DNA from: Parabacteroides faecis
GTDB taxonomy: Bacteria > Bacteroidota > Bacteroidia > Bacteroidales > Tannerellaceae
Assembly (NCBI RefSeq): GCF_014647375.1
Contig: NZ_BMPB01000005.1
Location: 248,001-312,000 of the forward strand
DNA length: 64,000 bases
Reading direction: 5' to 3'
A program made the position numbers and the translations under genes. The notes under the pieces were generated by a model. The model was not told the origin of the DNA and made no database searches. It worked only from the letters and a program-made list of their open reading frames with translations. Of the stretch, positions 17,043-25,161 are shown piece after piece (within the stretch, counting starts at the first letter, position 1; every line of letters begins with the position of its first letter).

Positions 17043-19573
17043 TGGAGAAAAAGAGATATGATCAGTTGCAGCAAGCTGGCGGAAGTCCCGTTGGCCTGTT
17101 TCATCGTTGTGACAGCCTTGCGGAAACCCCGCCGACCTGTTGCAGAGGTTGCGACAGCCTTGCGGGAATTCCGACAGCCTGTTGCTGCATTGCGGCAGCC
17201 TCGCGGGAATCCCGACAGCCTGTTGCAGGAGGAACAACTGGTTCGCGGAAGTTGCGGCAGTCTGTTGCAGGTGCTGCAACTACTTATTTGCTGATGTTTT
17301 TGGCCGTAGCATGCCTGTTCTCTTGTTCGACCACCAAAAACCTCCCCGAAGGTGAAGTCCTTTATACCGGAATCAAAAAGATCGACGTTACCCACGACGA
17401 TAAGACAACCGCCGGTGAGGATGCCCTTGCCGAAGTGGAGGGTGCTCTTGCCTACCCTCCCAACAATGCCCTGCTGGGAAGTTCGTCCATCCGTGTGCCG
17501 TTCCCCTTTGGCCTGTGGGTCTATAATGCTTTTGTCAATAAAAAAGGAAAAGTCGGAAAATGGATTTTCGATAAGCTGGCAGCCAAGCCGGTATTTATCT
17601 CGACAGTGAATCCCGACGTGCGTATCAAAGTGGCGCAGAACCTGCTGAAAGAATACGGCTACTTCAATGGAACGACTTCTTTCCAGGTGGACACTAACCC
17701 GAAGAATGCGAAGAAAGCCAAGCTGGTCTACCAGGTGGAGATGAACCAGCCTTATACCTATGACAGTATCCGTTATGTCAGGATGCGTCATAAAATGGAT
17801 ACGCTGGTACAAAATACCATAGGCGACCGCCTGCTCCGTGATGGGGATAACTTCAACGTAACGAATCTGGAAGCCGAGCGGCAGCGTATCACCTCTCTGC
17901 TGCGTAACAACGGGTTCTATTATTTCCGTCCCGAGTTCATCACTTACCAGGCGGATACGATCATGAACCCCGGTAAAGTGGCACTTCGTGTCATGACAAA
18001 ACCTGGCCTGCCGCGTGCGGCTCTCCGTCCGTGGACGATCGGCGATATTTCCGTCTGGCTGAACGGCTATAATAACGAGCCGCCGACCGATTCGATCCGT
18101 TATAAAGATATGACGGTCTATTACGAAGGCAAACTGCGTGTCCGCCCGTCGGTACTTTACAACCGCCTGCGTTTCCATTCCGGCGACCTCTATTCGCAGG
18201 AGAGCCAGCAGCGGACGCAGACCAGTTATTCGCGTCTCGGTATTTTCCGGTATTCCGAAATGCAATATACTCCGCGTGATACGGCCCGTCGCCAGGATAC
18301 CCTCGACCTGAAGATCAACACCGTTTACGACCTGCCGCTCGATGGCGAGCTGGAAGTGAACGTGACATCGAAAAGTAACGACCAGTTAGGTCCGGGAGCT
18401 ATCTTCAGTGTGACCAAACGAAACGTGTTCGGTGGAGGTGAGACCTTCGGTGTACGTTTGCGCGGTTCTTACGAGTGGCAGACCGGTAAGCGGGTAGACG
18501 GTGCCAAATCGGCTATCAATAGTTGGGAGATGGGATTGAGTGGGACGCTGACATTCCCGCAGTTGCTGTTCCCCGGAATGATGAAAAAGGATGGTTTGTA
18601 TCCTTCGAGTACCTCGTTCCGCCTGTATGTCGACCAGCTGAACCGGGCGCGTTTCTTTAAGATGCTGGCCTTCGGTGGGAATGCTTCGTACGATTACCAG
18701 TCGTCTGCTACCAGCCACCATTCGATCACGCCGTTCAAGCTGACATACAACCTGCTCCAGTCGACGACGCATGAGTTTGACAGTATAACGAAATATAACC
18801 GTGCCCTGAAGCTGAGTTTGGAGAATCAGTTCGTGCCTGCAATGGGGTATACCTATACCTACGACGATGCCCCGATCACATCCAAACGGAACCATACCTG
18901 GCTGCAGCTGTCCGTTTCACAGGCGGGTAACTTGTTGGCTGCCGGTTATGCTATTGCCGGACAGAAATTCAATGAGGAAGGAAAGCATTTGCTGGGGAAT
19001 AAATTCGCCCAGTTCGTGAAAGGAACGGCGGAGATCCGTTACAATTATAAGATCGGTCATAACCAGCACCTGGTCGGCCGTATGATGGCGGGAGCTATTT
19101 ATAGTTACGGAAATGCCCGTATATCTCCTTACAACGAGCAGTTCTATATCGGTGGGGCGAACAGCCTGCGTGCTTTCACGATCCGTTCAATCGGTCCGGG
19201 CCGCTATCATCCGGAGGAAAATAATACGTACAGTTATCTGGACCAGACCGGTGACCTGAAGTTCGAAGCCAATCTCGAATACCGTTTCCCGATCCTGGGC
19301 GACCTGCATGGGGCAGCTTTTATCGATACCGGTAACATCTGGTTGATCCGTAACGACGATCAACGTCCCGGCGGTCAGTTGAAATGGGGTCGTTTCCTGA
19401 AAGACCTGGCACTCGATGCCGGTGTCGGTTTGCGTTACGATCTGACCTTCATCGTTATCCGTCTGGACATGGGTATCCCTCTGCATGTTCCTTACGAAAC
19501 GGATAAAAACGGTTATTTCAACGTTCCCAAATATACTCCGGGCTGGCACCTGGCAATTGGGTATCCGTTCTGA
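17042..19573 (+). CDS. tamA: TamA/BamA-like Omp85 outer-membrane protein with a repeat-derived N-terminus
   Basis: Residues about 100-400 form POTRA-like domains, and the C-terminal half is a 16-strand-type barrel with the Omp85 features YIGGANSLRAFTIRSIGPG and ending ...WHLAIGYPF. The mature part seems to start at a lipobox, LFSC followed by STTKNLPEGE (Cys about residue 95). Before it lie about 80 residues rich in Cys, Ala, Gln and Pro encoded by a degenerate ~41-bp DNA repeat (17065-17270). The extension may add to or replace the original signal sequence; translation could also start further in. Gene order and coupling with tamB support the Tam-like role. Confidence 0.88.
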   Translation: MEKKRYDQLQQAGGSPVGLFHRCDSLAETPPTCCRGCDSLAGIPTACCCIAAASRESRQPVAGGTTGSRKLRQSVAGAATTYLLMFLAVACLFSCSTTKNLPEGEVLYTGIKKIDVTHDDKTTAGEDALAEVEGALAYPPNNALLGSSSIRVPFPFGLWVYNAFVNKKGKVGKWIFDKLAAKPVFISTVNPDVRIKVAQNLLKEYGYFNGTTSFQVDTNPKNAKKAKLVYQVEMNQPYTYDSIRYVRMRHKMDTLVQNTIGDRLLRDGDNFNVTNLEAERQRITSLLRNNGFYYFRPEFITYQADTIMNPGKVALRVMTKPGLPRAALRPWTIGDISVWLNGYNNEPPTDSIRYKDMTVYYEGKLRVRPSVLYNRLRFHSGDLYSQESQQRTQTSYSRLGIFRYSEMQYTPRDTARRQDTLDLKINTVYDLPLDGELEVNVTSKSNDQLGPGAIFSVTKRNVFGGGETFGVRLRGSYEWQTGKRVDGAKSAINSWEMGLSGTLTFPQLLFPGMMKKDGLYPSSTSFRLYVDQLNRARFFKMLAFGGNASYDYQSSATSHHSITPFKLTYNLLQSTTHEFDSITKYNRALKLSLENQFVPAMGYTYTYDDAPITSKRNHTWLQLSVSQAGNLLAAGYAIAGQKFNEEGKHLLGNKFAQFVKGTAEIRYNYKIGHNQHLVGRMMAGAIYSYGNARISPYNEQFYIGGANSLRAFTIRSIGPGRYHPEENNTYSYLDQTGDLKFEANLEYRFPILGDLHGAAFIDTGNIWLIRNDDQRPGGQLKWGRFLKDLALDAGVGLRYDLTFIVIRLDMGIPLHVPYETDKNGYFNVPKYTPGWHLAIGYPF
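17065..17270 (+). repeat. Degenerate 41-42-bp tandem repeat at the start of tamA
   Basis: Units begin at about 17065, 17106, 17148 and 17189, with a partial fifth unit to 17270. A typical unit contains GTTGCGACAGCCTTGCGGGA followed by a second CGACAGCC, so each unit is itself two ~20-21-bp half repeats. Because units vary between 41 and 42 bp, the frame changes from unit to unit and the peptide is not periodic. That argues for a DNA-level element rather than a selected protein repeat. Confidence 0.85.
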
Positions 19574-19617
19574 TGGAATATAAGCTGCTCATAGACAATC
19601 TTCTTGATAGATTTTGT

Positions 19618-19625
19618 TATCTTTG
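19618..19625 (+). promoter_or_regulatory. -7 box upstream of mntA
   Basis: TATCTTTG matches TAnnTTTG and lies 24 bases before the ATG of the nucleotidyltransferase gene; it indicates a promoter separate from tamA. Confidence 0.55.
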
Positions 19626-19649
19626 TAGCATAGTCTAAAAATTCTATTT

Positions 19650-19943
19650 ATGAAGTCAACAAGTGAATATCTGGCTATTTTGCGTTCTTTTATGCAGAAA
19701 CATGCAGAAAAGTATGGCATATTATCTATGGGCATATTTGGTTCGGTTGCACGTGGTGAACAACATGCAGGTAGTGATTTGGATGTTTTTGTTGAATTGC
19801 GTGAAGCCGACCCGTTTATCATGGGATACATAAGTGATGAATTGGAAACTCTCTGCGGTTGTAAAATAGACTTGCTGCGTCTTCGAAGAGGATTGAATAA
19901 ACTGTTACTTAAAAGGATCGAAGAAGATGGAATACCAGCTTAA
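19650..19943 (+). CDS. mntA: MntA-type nucleotidyltransferase antitoxin
   Basis: The 97-residue protein has the minimal nucleotidyltransferase signature GS-x10-D-x-D in FGSVARGEQHAGSDLDVFVE. Antitoxins of this family modify the HEPN toxin HepT by adding AMP to a tyrosine next to its active site. The gene overlaps the HEPN gene by 17 bases, the usual arrangement. It sits between two housekeeping-like genes and has its own promoter. Confidence 0.9.
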   Translation: MKSTSEYLAILRSFMQKHAEKYGILSMGIFGSVARGEQHAGSDLDVFVELREADPFIMGYISDELETLCGCKIDLLRLRRGLNKLLLKRIEEDGIPA

Positions 19944-20304
19944 AGAAGAGATAGTAAACCGATTGGAATTGCTTATCGAATCTATCGATGTTCTTTTGGA
20001 AAGAAATAAGAAGATCACTTCGGTAGAAGATTATCTGTCTACTCCATGGGGTATGACCTTATTGGATGCTAATTTGATGCGTATTCAGTTCATTGGTGAA
20101 ACAGCTTTGGCTGTTGATAAGAAAACTGATAAAATGTTGCTGATAAATTATCCCGAGATACCCTGGAAGCAAATATTTGGCATGCGGAATTATATATCCC
20201 ATCAGTATGCCGATGTCGATCCGGATATGGTTTTAATTGTTATTCGTAAGCATTTAAAGCCACTAAAGGCCACTGTACAACAAATAATAAATGATTTACA
20301 GTGA
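19927..20304 (+). CDS. hepT: HepT-like HEPN toxin (DUF86)
   Basis: The 125-residue helical protein carries the HEPN ribonuclease motif R-x4-H-x-Y as RNYISHQY near residues 88-95; the final Tyr is the AMP-acceptor position in HepT. The catalytic set is intact, so the toxin is predicted active and held by the upstream MntA. The start lies inside mntA, so the two are translationally coupled. A weak stem-loop with a U-run follows the stop. Confidence 0.9.
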   Translation: MEYQLKEEIVNRLELLIESIDVLLERNKKITSVEDYLSTPWGMTLLDANLMRIQFIGETALAVDKKTDKMLLINYPEIPWKQIFGMRNYISHQYADVDPDMVLIVIRKHLKPLKATVQQIINDLQ

Positions 20305-20321
20305 CCTTTATTAGGTCTTTT
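20303..20321 (+). terminator. Short stem-loop after hepT
   Basis: GACCT-TTATT-AGGTC followed by TTTT overlaps the hepT stop region. The stem is only five base pairs. A second hairpin (GGTCAGAG/CTCCGACC, 20332-20353) lies just downstream. Confidence 0.4.
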
Positions 20322-20393
20322 GAAACCCATCGGTCAGAGCGTTCGCTCCGACCAGGATGAGGAGTAAGCCACCGATTAAAGCAATGACATTCA

Positions 20394-20789
20394 TCAGAAT
20401 GGCAGGTCGTCGATCGGATTAGCCGGGCCGAAATCAGGAGCAGCCGGTGCTGTCGGCGCAGAAGCCGGTGCAAAATTATCCGGAGTCATAGCACCCGGTG
20501 CAGACTGAGGAGCCATCGCCATCGGACGGTCTACCTTCCATGCGCTGATATTTGTGAACCAACGTCCCTGATATTCACGGCTATCTATATCGAATGATAC
20601 GGTCAATTCTTCTCCGGGTTGTATCGCTGCCTGTTCGATGCGGTCGGCACCGAAGATCTGGAAGCAAACTTTCTTAGGGTATTGGTCATGTGTTTCTAAT
20701 ACGTACTCCTGTTTTTTCCACTCGTTTCCGTTTTTACTTGTGCCGCCCTGTACTGGCAGTACGGCAATAATTTTTCCCGTAATTTCCAT
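20394..20789 (-). CDS. DUF3127 protein with SSB-like C-terminal tail
   Basis: The 131-residue protein has an N-terminal DUF3127 domain (EITGKIIAVLPVQGGTSKNG, then KKQEYVLET and VCFQIFGAD) that looks OB-fold like. A Pro/Ala-rich linker follows, and the last residues are NPIDDLPF. That ending is the acidic DDIPF-type tip by which SSB recruits DNA-repair partners. The ATG at 20789 (MEITGK) is chosen over the frame opening at 20825 because the domain starts there and a near-consensus -7 box (TACCTTCG, minus strand, 20815-20822) lies just upstream of it. A role in single-strand DNA metabolism is inference. Confidence 0.85.
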   Translation of the reverse strand: MEITGKIIAVLPVQGGTSKNGNEWKKQEYVLETHDQYPKKVCFQIFGADRIEQAAIQPGEELTVSFDIDSREYQGRWFTNISAWKVDRPMAMAPQSAPGAMTPDNFAPASAPTAPAAPDFGPANPIDDLPF

Positions 20790-20855
20790 ATTTATTGTTC
20801 TATTAAATTGTCGGCGAAGGTACACTTTTCCGGCGTAACCTGCTAATTGTTTGGC

Positions 20856-21233
20856 TTAGATTTTCTCTTCCTGGGGGATTTCGGAAGGGGCGAGGGCATC
20901 GAATGCGGCTTTCATCGACAATAGTTCTTCCTTTATTTGTTTCAGTTTATTGACGATCTCTTCCTGCCGGATCGTTGTCTCCCTGTTATCTTTCAGTTTT
21001 TGCCGGGCACCCGCCAGCGTCATGCCCCGTTCCTTGACCAGATGGAAGATCAGACGCACCGCGTCGATATCTTCCTGCTTGTAGAAACGGGTTCCTTTGG
21101 CCGTCTTACGCGGGCGGATAATATCGAATTCCTTCTCCCAGAAGCGCAGGGTCGATTCGTTGACGTCGAACATCTGTGCTACCTCGCTGATGGAGAAATA
21201 CAACTTCAGATTTTTATCTTTATTTAATGCCAT
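20856..21233 (-). CDS. MerR-family transcriptional regulator
   Basis: The 125-residue protein has an N-terminal MerR helix-turn-helix and wing (YFSISEVAQMFDVNESTLRFW ... RKTAKGTRFYKQEDIDAV), followed by a coiled-coil dimerisation helix. There is no C-terminal effector domain or cysteine pair, so what it senses cannot be read from the sequence. It lies 14 bases downstream of the M23 peptidase gene on the same strand, so the two are likely co-transcribed. Confidence 0.9.
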   Translation of the reverse strand: MALNKDKNLKLYFSISEVAQMFDVNESTLRFWEKEFDIIRPRKTAKGTRFYKQEDIDAVRLIFHLVKERGMTLAGARQKLKDNRETTIRQEEIVNKLKQIKEELLSMKAAFDALAPSEIPQEEKI

Positions 21234-21247
21234 CGTCTTAAAGATGT

Positions 21248-22231
21248 TTAATCCATTACCTGTCCATGGTTTTCTGCGATCTGGATCATACGGTCGTATT
21301 CTTCCGGAGTAAGATCCATGTAGTAATATCTGGACGGGTTATCATGTTTGCCACGTACTATCACTTCGTAATGCAGGTGCGGGCCGGTTGATTTTCCGGT
21401 ATTTCCGACTTCTCCGATCACTTCTCCGCGCGTCACCTTCTGGCCGACACGTTTTTTGAATTTGCTCATGTGTCCGTAAAGTGTCTGGAATCCGTAGCCG
21501 TGATCGATCATCAGACAGTTACCATACCCTTGTTTCCAGGCGGCAAAAGTAACCACGCCGTCACCGGTCGCATAAATCTCCGTTCCGACTTTGGCAGAGA
21601 AGTCCATCCCCGAGTGGAAACGGGGGGTCCGGTAGATCGGGTCGATACGCACCCCGTAACCGGATGCCGTACGGCGCAGGTCCTTATTGGATATGGGCTG
21701 TATGGCTGGTATACACCGGCTGCGTTCTTCCTGGTTCTTTCCTAGCTTGATCAACTCTTCCAGGGAGTTGGACTGTATATAAAGTTGCTTGGACAGCATA
21801 TCCATCTTCTGTGCGGTAGAGACTACCAATTCCGGGTTGGGTAGGTTCATCAGATGTTCGTAACGGTTGGTTCCTCCGAAACCGGACTTACGCACCGATT
21901 CCGGAATGGATTCGGCCTGGAAGATAGCGCGGTACAGATTTTCATCACGTTGTTGGATGTCGTCCAGTACTTCCAGGGCATTCGTCAGCCGAAGGGAAAG
22001 GAGTTCGTATTGGGTCTGTAGCAGTTTGTTCTCTTTCTTCAACAGCGATTCGACCGGTGAGTCGATCGTGTACATCAGGATAAAAAAGACGCCGATACCG
22101 ATTGCCGCACCGATACTCAAATGACGGAGCACAATGAAGAAGCGGTCTTTGGCGGAGGGGTAAACGCGCTCGTAACTAAGCGTATTCGGGTTATATAAGT
22201 AATATGTTTTTCTTGTTTTAAACAGTTTCAT
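21248..22231 (-). CDS. M23-family cell-wall endopeptidase, membrane anchored
   Basis: The 327-residue protein has one N-terminal membrane segment (residues about 32-52), a coiled-coil region (about 60-130), and a C-terminal LytM/M23 domain. The zinc ligands are present: FHSGMDFS (H-x3-D) and GPHLHYEV (H-x-H). Such enzymes cut peptidoglycan cross-bridges or regulate amidases at the division site. It is transcribed away from alaS and leads the MerR gene. Confidence 0.92.
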   Translation of the reverse strand: MKLFKTRKTYYLYNPNTLSYERVYPSAKDRFFIVLRHLSIGAAIGIGVFFILMYTIDSPVESLLKKENKLLQTQYELLSLRLTNALEVLDDIQQRDENLYRAIFQAESIPESVRKSGFGGTNRYEHLMNLPNPELVVSTAQKMDMLSKQLYIQSNSLEELIKLGKNQEERSRCIPAIQPISNKDLRRTASGYGVRIDPIYRTPRFHSGMDFSAKVGTEIYATGDGVVTFAAWKQGYGNCLMIDHGYGFQTLYGHMSKFKKRVGQKVTRGEVIGEVGNTGKSTGPHLHYEVIVRGKHDNPSRYYYMDLTPEEYDRMIQIAENHGQVMD

Positions 22232-22276
22232 TGAATATTTTATTGCTTGGATACGTGCAAAAATAATAATTTGCAG

Positions 22277-22284
22277 TACTTTTG
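22277..22284 (+). promoter_or_regulatory. -7 box of the alaS promoter
   Basis: TACTTTTG matches TAnnTTTG and lies 44 bases before the alaS start codon. Confidence 0.5.
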
Positions 22285-22328
22285 CAAATTGTTTTTCAGA
22301 ATATTAACGAGAACTATATAAATAGATT

Positions 22329-24956
22329 ATGTTGACAGCAAAAGAAATCCGTGAATCGTTTAAAGAGTTCTTCGCTTCCAAGCAGCACCAGATTGTACCG
22401 TCTGCTCCAATGGTAGTGAAGGGTGACCCGACATTGATGTTCACCAATGCGGGCATGAACCAGTTTAAAGATATAATCCTGGGAAATGTACCTATTAAGT
22501 ATTCTCGCGTCGCGGACTCGCAGAAATGTCTTCGTGTAAGCGGTAAGCATAACGACCTGGAAGAGGTAGGACACGATACCTACCATCACACCATGTTTGA
22601 AATGTTGGGTAACTGGTCGTTCGGTGATTATTTCAAGAAAGAAGCAATCAATTGGGCATGGGAATATCTGGTAGATGTTCTGAAACTGGATCCGAAACGT
22701 TTATATGCAACCGTATTTGAAGGAAGCCCCGCCGAAGGTTTGTCGCGTGACGATGAAGCTGCCGGGTACTGGGAACAGTTCCTGCCGAAAGATCATATCA
22801 TCAACGGTAATAAACATGATAATTTCTGGGAAATGGGTGATACCGGTCCTTGCGGTCCCTGTTCCGAAATCCATATCGACCTGCGTCCGGACGAAGAACG
22901 TGCTGCATCCAGCGGTGCTGAAATGGTCAACAAAGATCATCCGCAAGTGATCGAAATCTGGAACCTGGTGTTCATGCAGTTCAACCGTAAAGCGGACGGT
23001 TCGCTGGAACCGCTGCCTGCCAAGGTGATCGATACCGGTATGGGATTCGAACGTCTGTGTATGTCCCTGCAGGGTAAGACTTCCAATTACGATACCGATG
23101 TCTTCCAGCCGATCATCCAGGTCATTGCCGGAAAGACCGGAACAAAATATGGCGAGAACAGACAGCAGGATATCGCTATGCGTGTGATTGCCGACCATAT
23201 CCGTACGATAGCATTCTCTATCACAGACGGTCAGTTGCCGTCGAATGCCAAAGCCGGTTATGTGATCCGTCGTATCCTGCGCCGTGCCGTTCGTTACGGT
23301 TATACCTTCCTCGGACGCCGGGAAGCATTCATGTACAGCTTGCTGCCTGTCCTGATCGAAACGATGGGAGATGCTTATCCTGAACTGGTTGCCCAGAAGA
23401 CGTTGATCGAGAAAGTGATCAAGGAAGAAGAAGAATCATTCTTGCGTACCCTGGAAACAGGTATCCGTCTGCTGGATAAGAAAATGGAAGAAACAAAGGC
23501 TGCCGGCAAAACCGTTATCAGCGGCGTGGATGCCTTTACATTATATGATACTTACGGATTCCCGTTGGACCTGACTGAACTGATCCTGCGTGAAAACGGT
23601 ATGGAGGTAAATATCGAAGAGTTCAATGCCGAAATGCAGAAACAGAAAGAACGTGCCCGCAACGCTGCCGCTATCGAGACAGGCGACTGGGTGGTTCTGA
23701 AAGAAGGCGAAGCCAAGTTCGTCGGTTATGACCTGTTCGAATGTGAAGCCGAGATTCTGCGTTACCGTAAGATCAAACAGAAGAATAAAGAACTTTTCCA
23801 GATCGTCCTGGACCAGACTCCGTTTTATGCAGAGATGGGCGGGCAGGTCGGTGATACCGGATGGTTGATCGCTGACGATGAGAAACTGGATGTAATAGAT
23901 ACCAAGCGTGAAAACAACCTGCCGGTACATTTCGTCACTCGCTTGCCGAAAGATGTAACGGTTACGTTTACGGCTAAGATCAATGAAAAGAAACGTATCC
24001 AGTGTGAATGCAATCACTCGGCTACCCACTTGTTGCACGAAGCATTGCGCGAGGTGCTGGGCACACATGTCGAGCAGAAAGGTTCGTATGTTTCTCCTGA
24101 AGCATTACGTTTCGACTTCTCTCACTTCCAGAAAGTGACAGACGAAGAGATCCGTCAGGTAGAAAAGCTGGTGAGTGAAAAGATCCGTGCCAACTTCCCC
24201 CTGGAAGAACACCGTAATATGCCGATTGCACAGGCTCAGGCTCTGGGTGCTATGGCTTTGTTCGGAGAAAAGTATGGCGAAGAAGTACGTGTGGTTAAAT
24301 ACGGTTCTTCTATCGAGTTGTGCGGTGGTACGCATATCCCGGCAACCGGTATGATCGGTTCATTGCGTGTAGTGGCAGAAAGCTCCATTGCAGCAGGTGT
24401 TCGCCGTATTGAAGCAGTGACGGCCGAAGGTGCGGAGAACTATACATTCATATTACAGGATTCAATGCGTGAATTGCGTGCTTTATTTAATAATGTACCT
24501 AACCTGGCGCAGACGATCCGTAAGTCTATCGAAGAAAATGCGGAATTGAAAAAGCAGGTGGGCGATTATGTGAAGGAAAAAGTAGCTACGTTGAAGAAAG
24601 AGCTGATCGCGAAAGCGGTAGAACGTCATGGTGTGAAAGTGGTTGTCTACCGTGGCGAAGCCAATGTGGATGCGATCAAGGACCTGGCATTCCAGATCAA
24701 GGGCGAAAGCAATATGGATGAAAAAGTATTCTTTGTGGCCGGAATTAAAGACGGTGCCAAATGTGCTTTGATGGTCATGTTGAGCGAACCGCTCGTAGCC
24801 GATGGCCTGGATGCAAGCAAGTTGGTGAAAGATGCTGCCAGACTGATCCAGGGCGGCGGTGGCGGCCAGGCTCATTTCGCAACTGCCGGAGGTAAGAATT
24901 CGGATGGCTTGGCTCAGGCTGTCGATCAGATTCTGGAAGCGGCTGATTTGAAATAA
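22329..24956 (+). CDS. alaS: Alanyl-tRNA synthetase
   Basis: The 875-residue enzyme charges tRNA-Ala. It has the class II catalytic core at the N-terminus ([15 protein letters not shown], then [10 protein letters not shown]), the editing domain with its zinc-binding HxxxH ([17 protein letters not shown]) and [10 protein letters not shown], and the C-Ala domain ending with [14 protein letters not shown]. Length and domain order are normal. It is monocistronic with a strong terminator. Confidence 0.98.
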   Translation: MLTAKEIRESFKEFFASKQHQIVPSAPMVVKGDPTLMFTNAGMNQFKDIILGNVPIKYSRVADSQKCLRVSGKHNDLEEVGHDTYHHTMFEMLGNWSFGDYFKKEAINWAWEYLVDVLKLDPKRLYATVFEGSPAEGLSRDDEAAGYWEQFLPKDHIINGNKHDNFWEMGDTGPCGPCSEIHIDLRPDEERAASSGAEMVNKDHPQVIEIWNLVFMQFNRKADGSLEPLPAKVIDTGMGFERLCMSLQGKTSNYDTDVFQPIIQVIAGKTGTKYGENRQQDIAMRVIADHIRTIAFSITDGQLPSNAKAGYVIRRILRRAVRYGYTFLGRREAFMYSLLPVLIETMGDAYPELVAQKTLIEKVIKEEEESFLRTLETGIRLLDKKMEETKAAGKTVISGVDAFTLYDTYGFPLDLTELILRENGMEVNIEEFNAEMQKQKERARNAAAIETGDWVVLKEGEAKFVGYDLFECEAEILRYRKIKQKNKELFQIVLDQTPFYAEMGGQVGDTGWLIADDEKLDVIDTKRENNLPVHFVTRLPKDVTVTFTAKINEKKRIQCECNHSATHLLHEALREVLGTHVEQKGSYVSPEALRFDFSHFQKVTDEEIRQVEKLVSEKIRANFPLEEHRNMPIAQAQALGAMALFGEKYGEEVRVVKYGSSIELCGGTHIPATGMIGSLRVVAESSIAAGVRRIEAVTAEGAENYTFILQDSMRELRALFNNVPNLAQTIRKSIEENAELKKQVGDYVKEKVATLKKELIAKAVERHGVKVVVYRGEANVDAIKDLAFQIKGESNMDEKVFFVAGIKDGAKCALMVMLSEPLVADGLDASKLVKDAARLIQGGGGGQAHFATAGGKNSDGLAQAVDQILEAADLK

Positions 24957-24982
24957 GGAAATATATTAGATATCTTTGTAAG

Positions 24983-25026
24983 AAAGGGGAAGTGCCGGTT
25001 GCTCTGGTATTTCCCCTTTGTTTTTT
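24983..25026 (+). terminator. Rho-independent terminator of alaS
   Basis: Stem AAAGGGGAA (24983-24991) pairs with TTCCCCTTT (25011-25019), followed by TTTTTT after a G. Confidence 0.85.
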
Positions 25027-25115
25027 AGATTACAATGTCCCGTGTAAAATATTGTCACTACACCTTTTTTATTCGTAACCTTCCCCTATTTGCATAGAAA
25101 TCACTGTTTTTAATG

Positions 25116-25123
25116 TATATTTG
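25116..25123 (+). promoter_or_regulatory. -7 box of the GH2 gene promoter
   Basis: TATATTTG matches TAnnTTTG; a TTTG lies 23 bases further upstream (25089-25092), a little farther than the usual 19-21. Confidence 0.55.
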
Positions 25124-25161
25124 CCTGTGCAAAAAATACAAATCAAGTAGACTCTCATAGT

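Noticed and set aside
17065-17270. CRISPR-like array
   Set aside because: Units are contiguous and degenerate with no unique spacers, and no cas genes are present.
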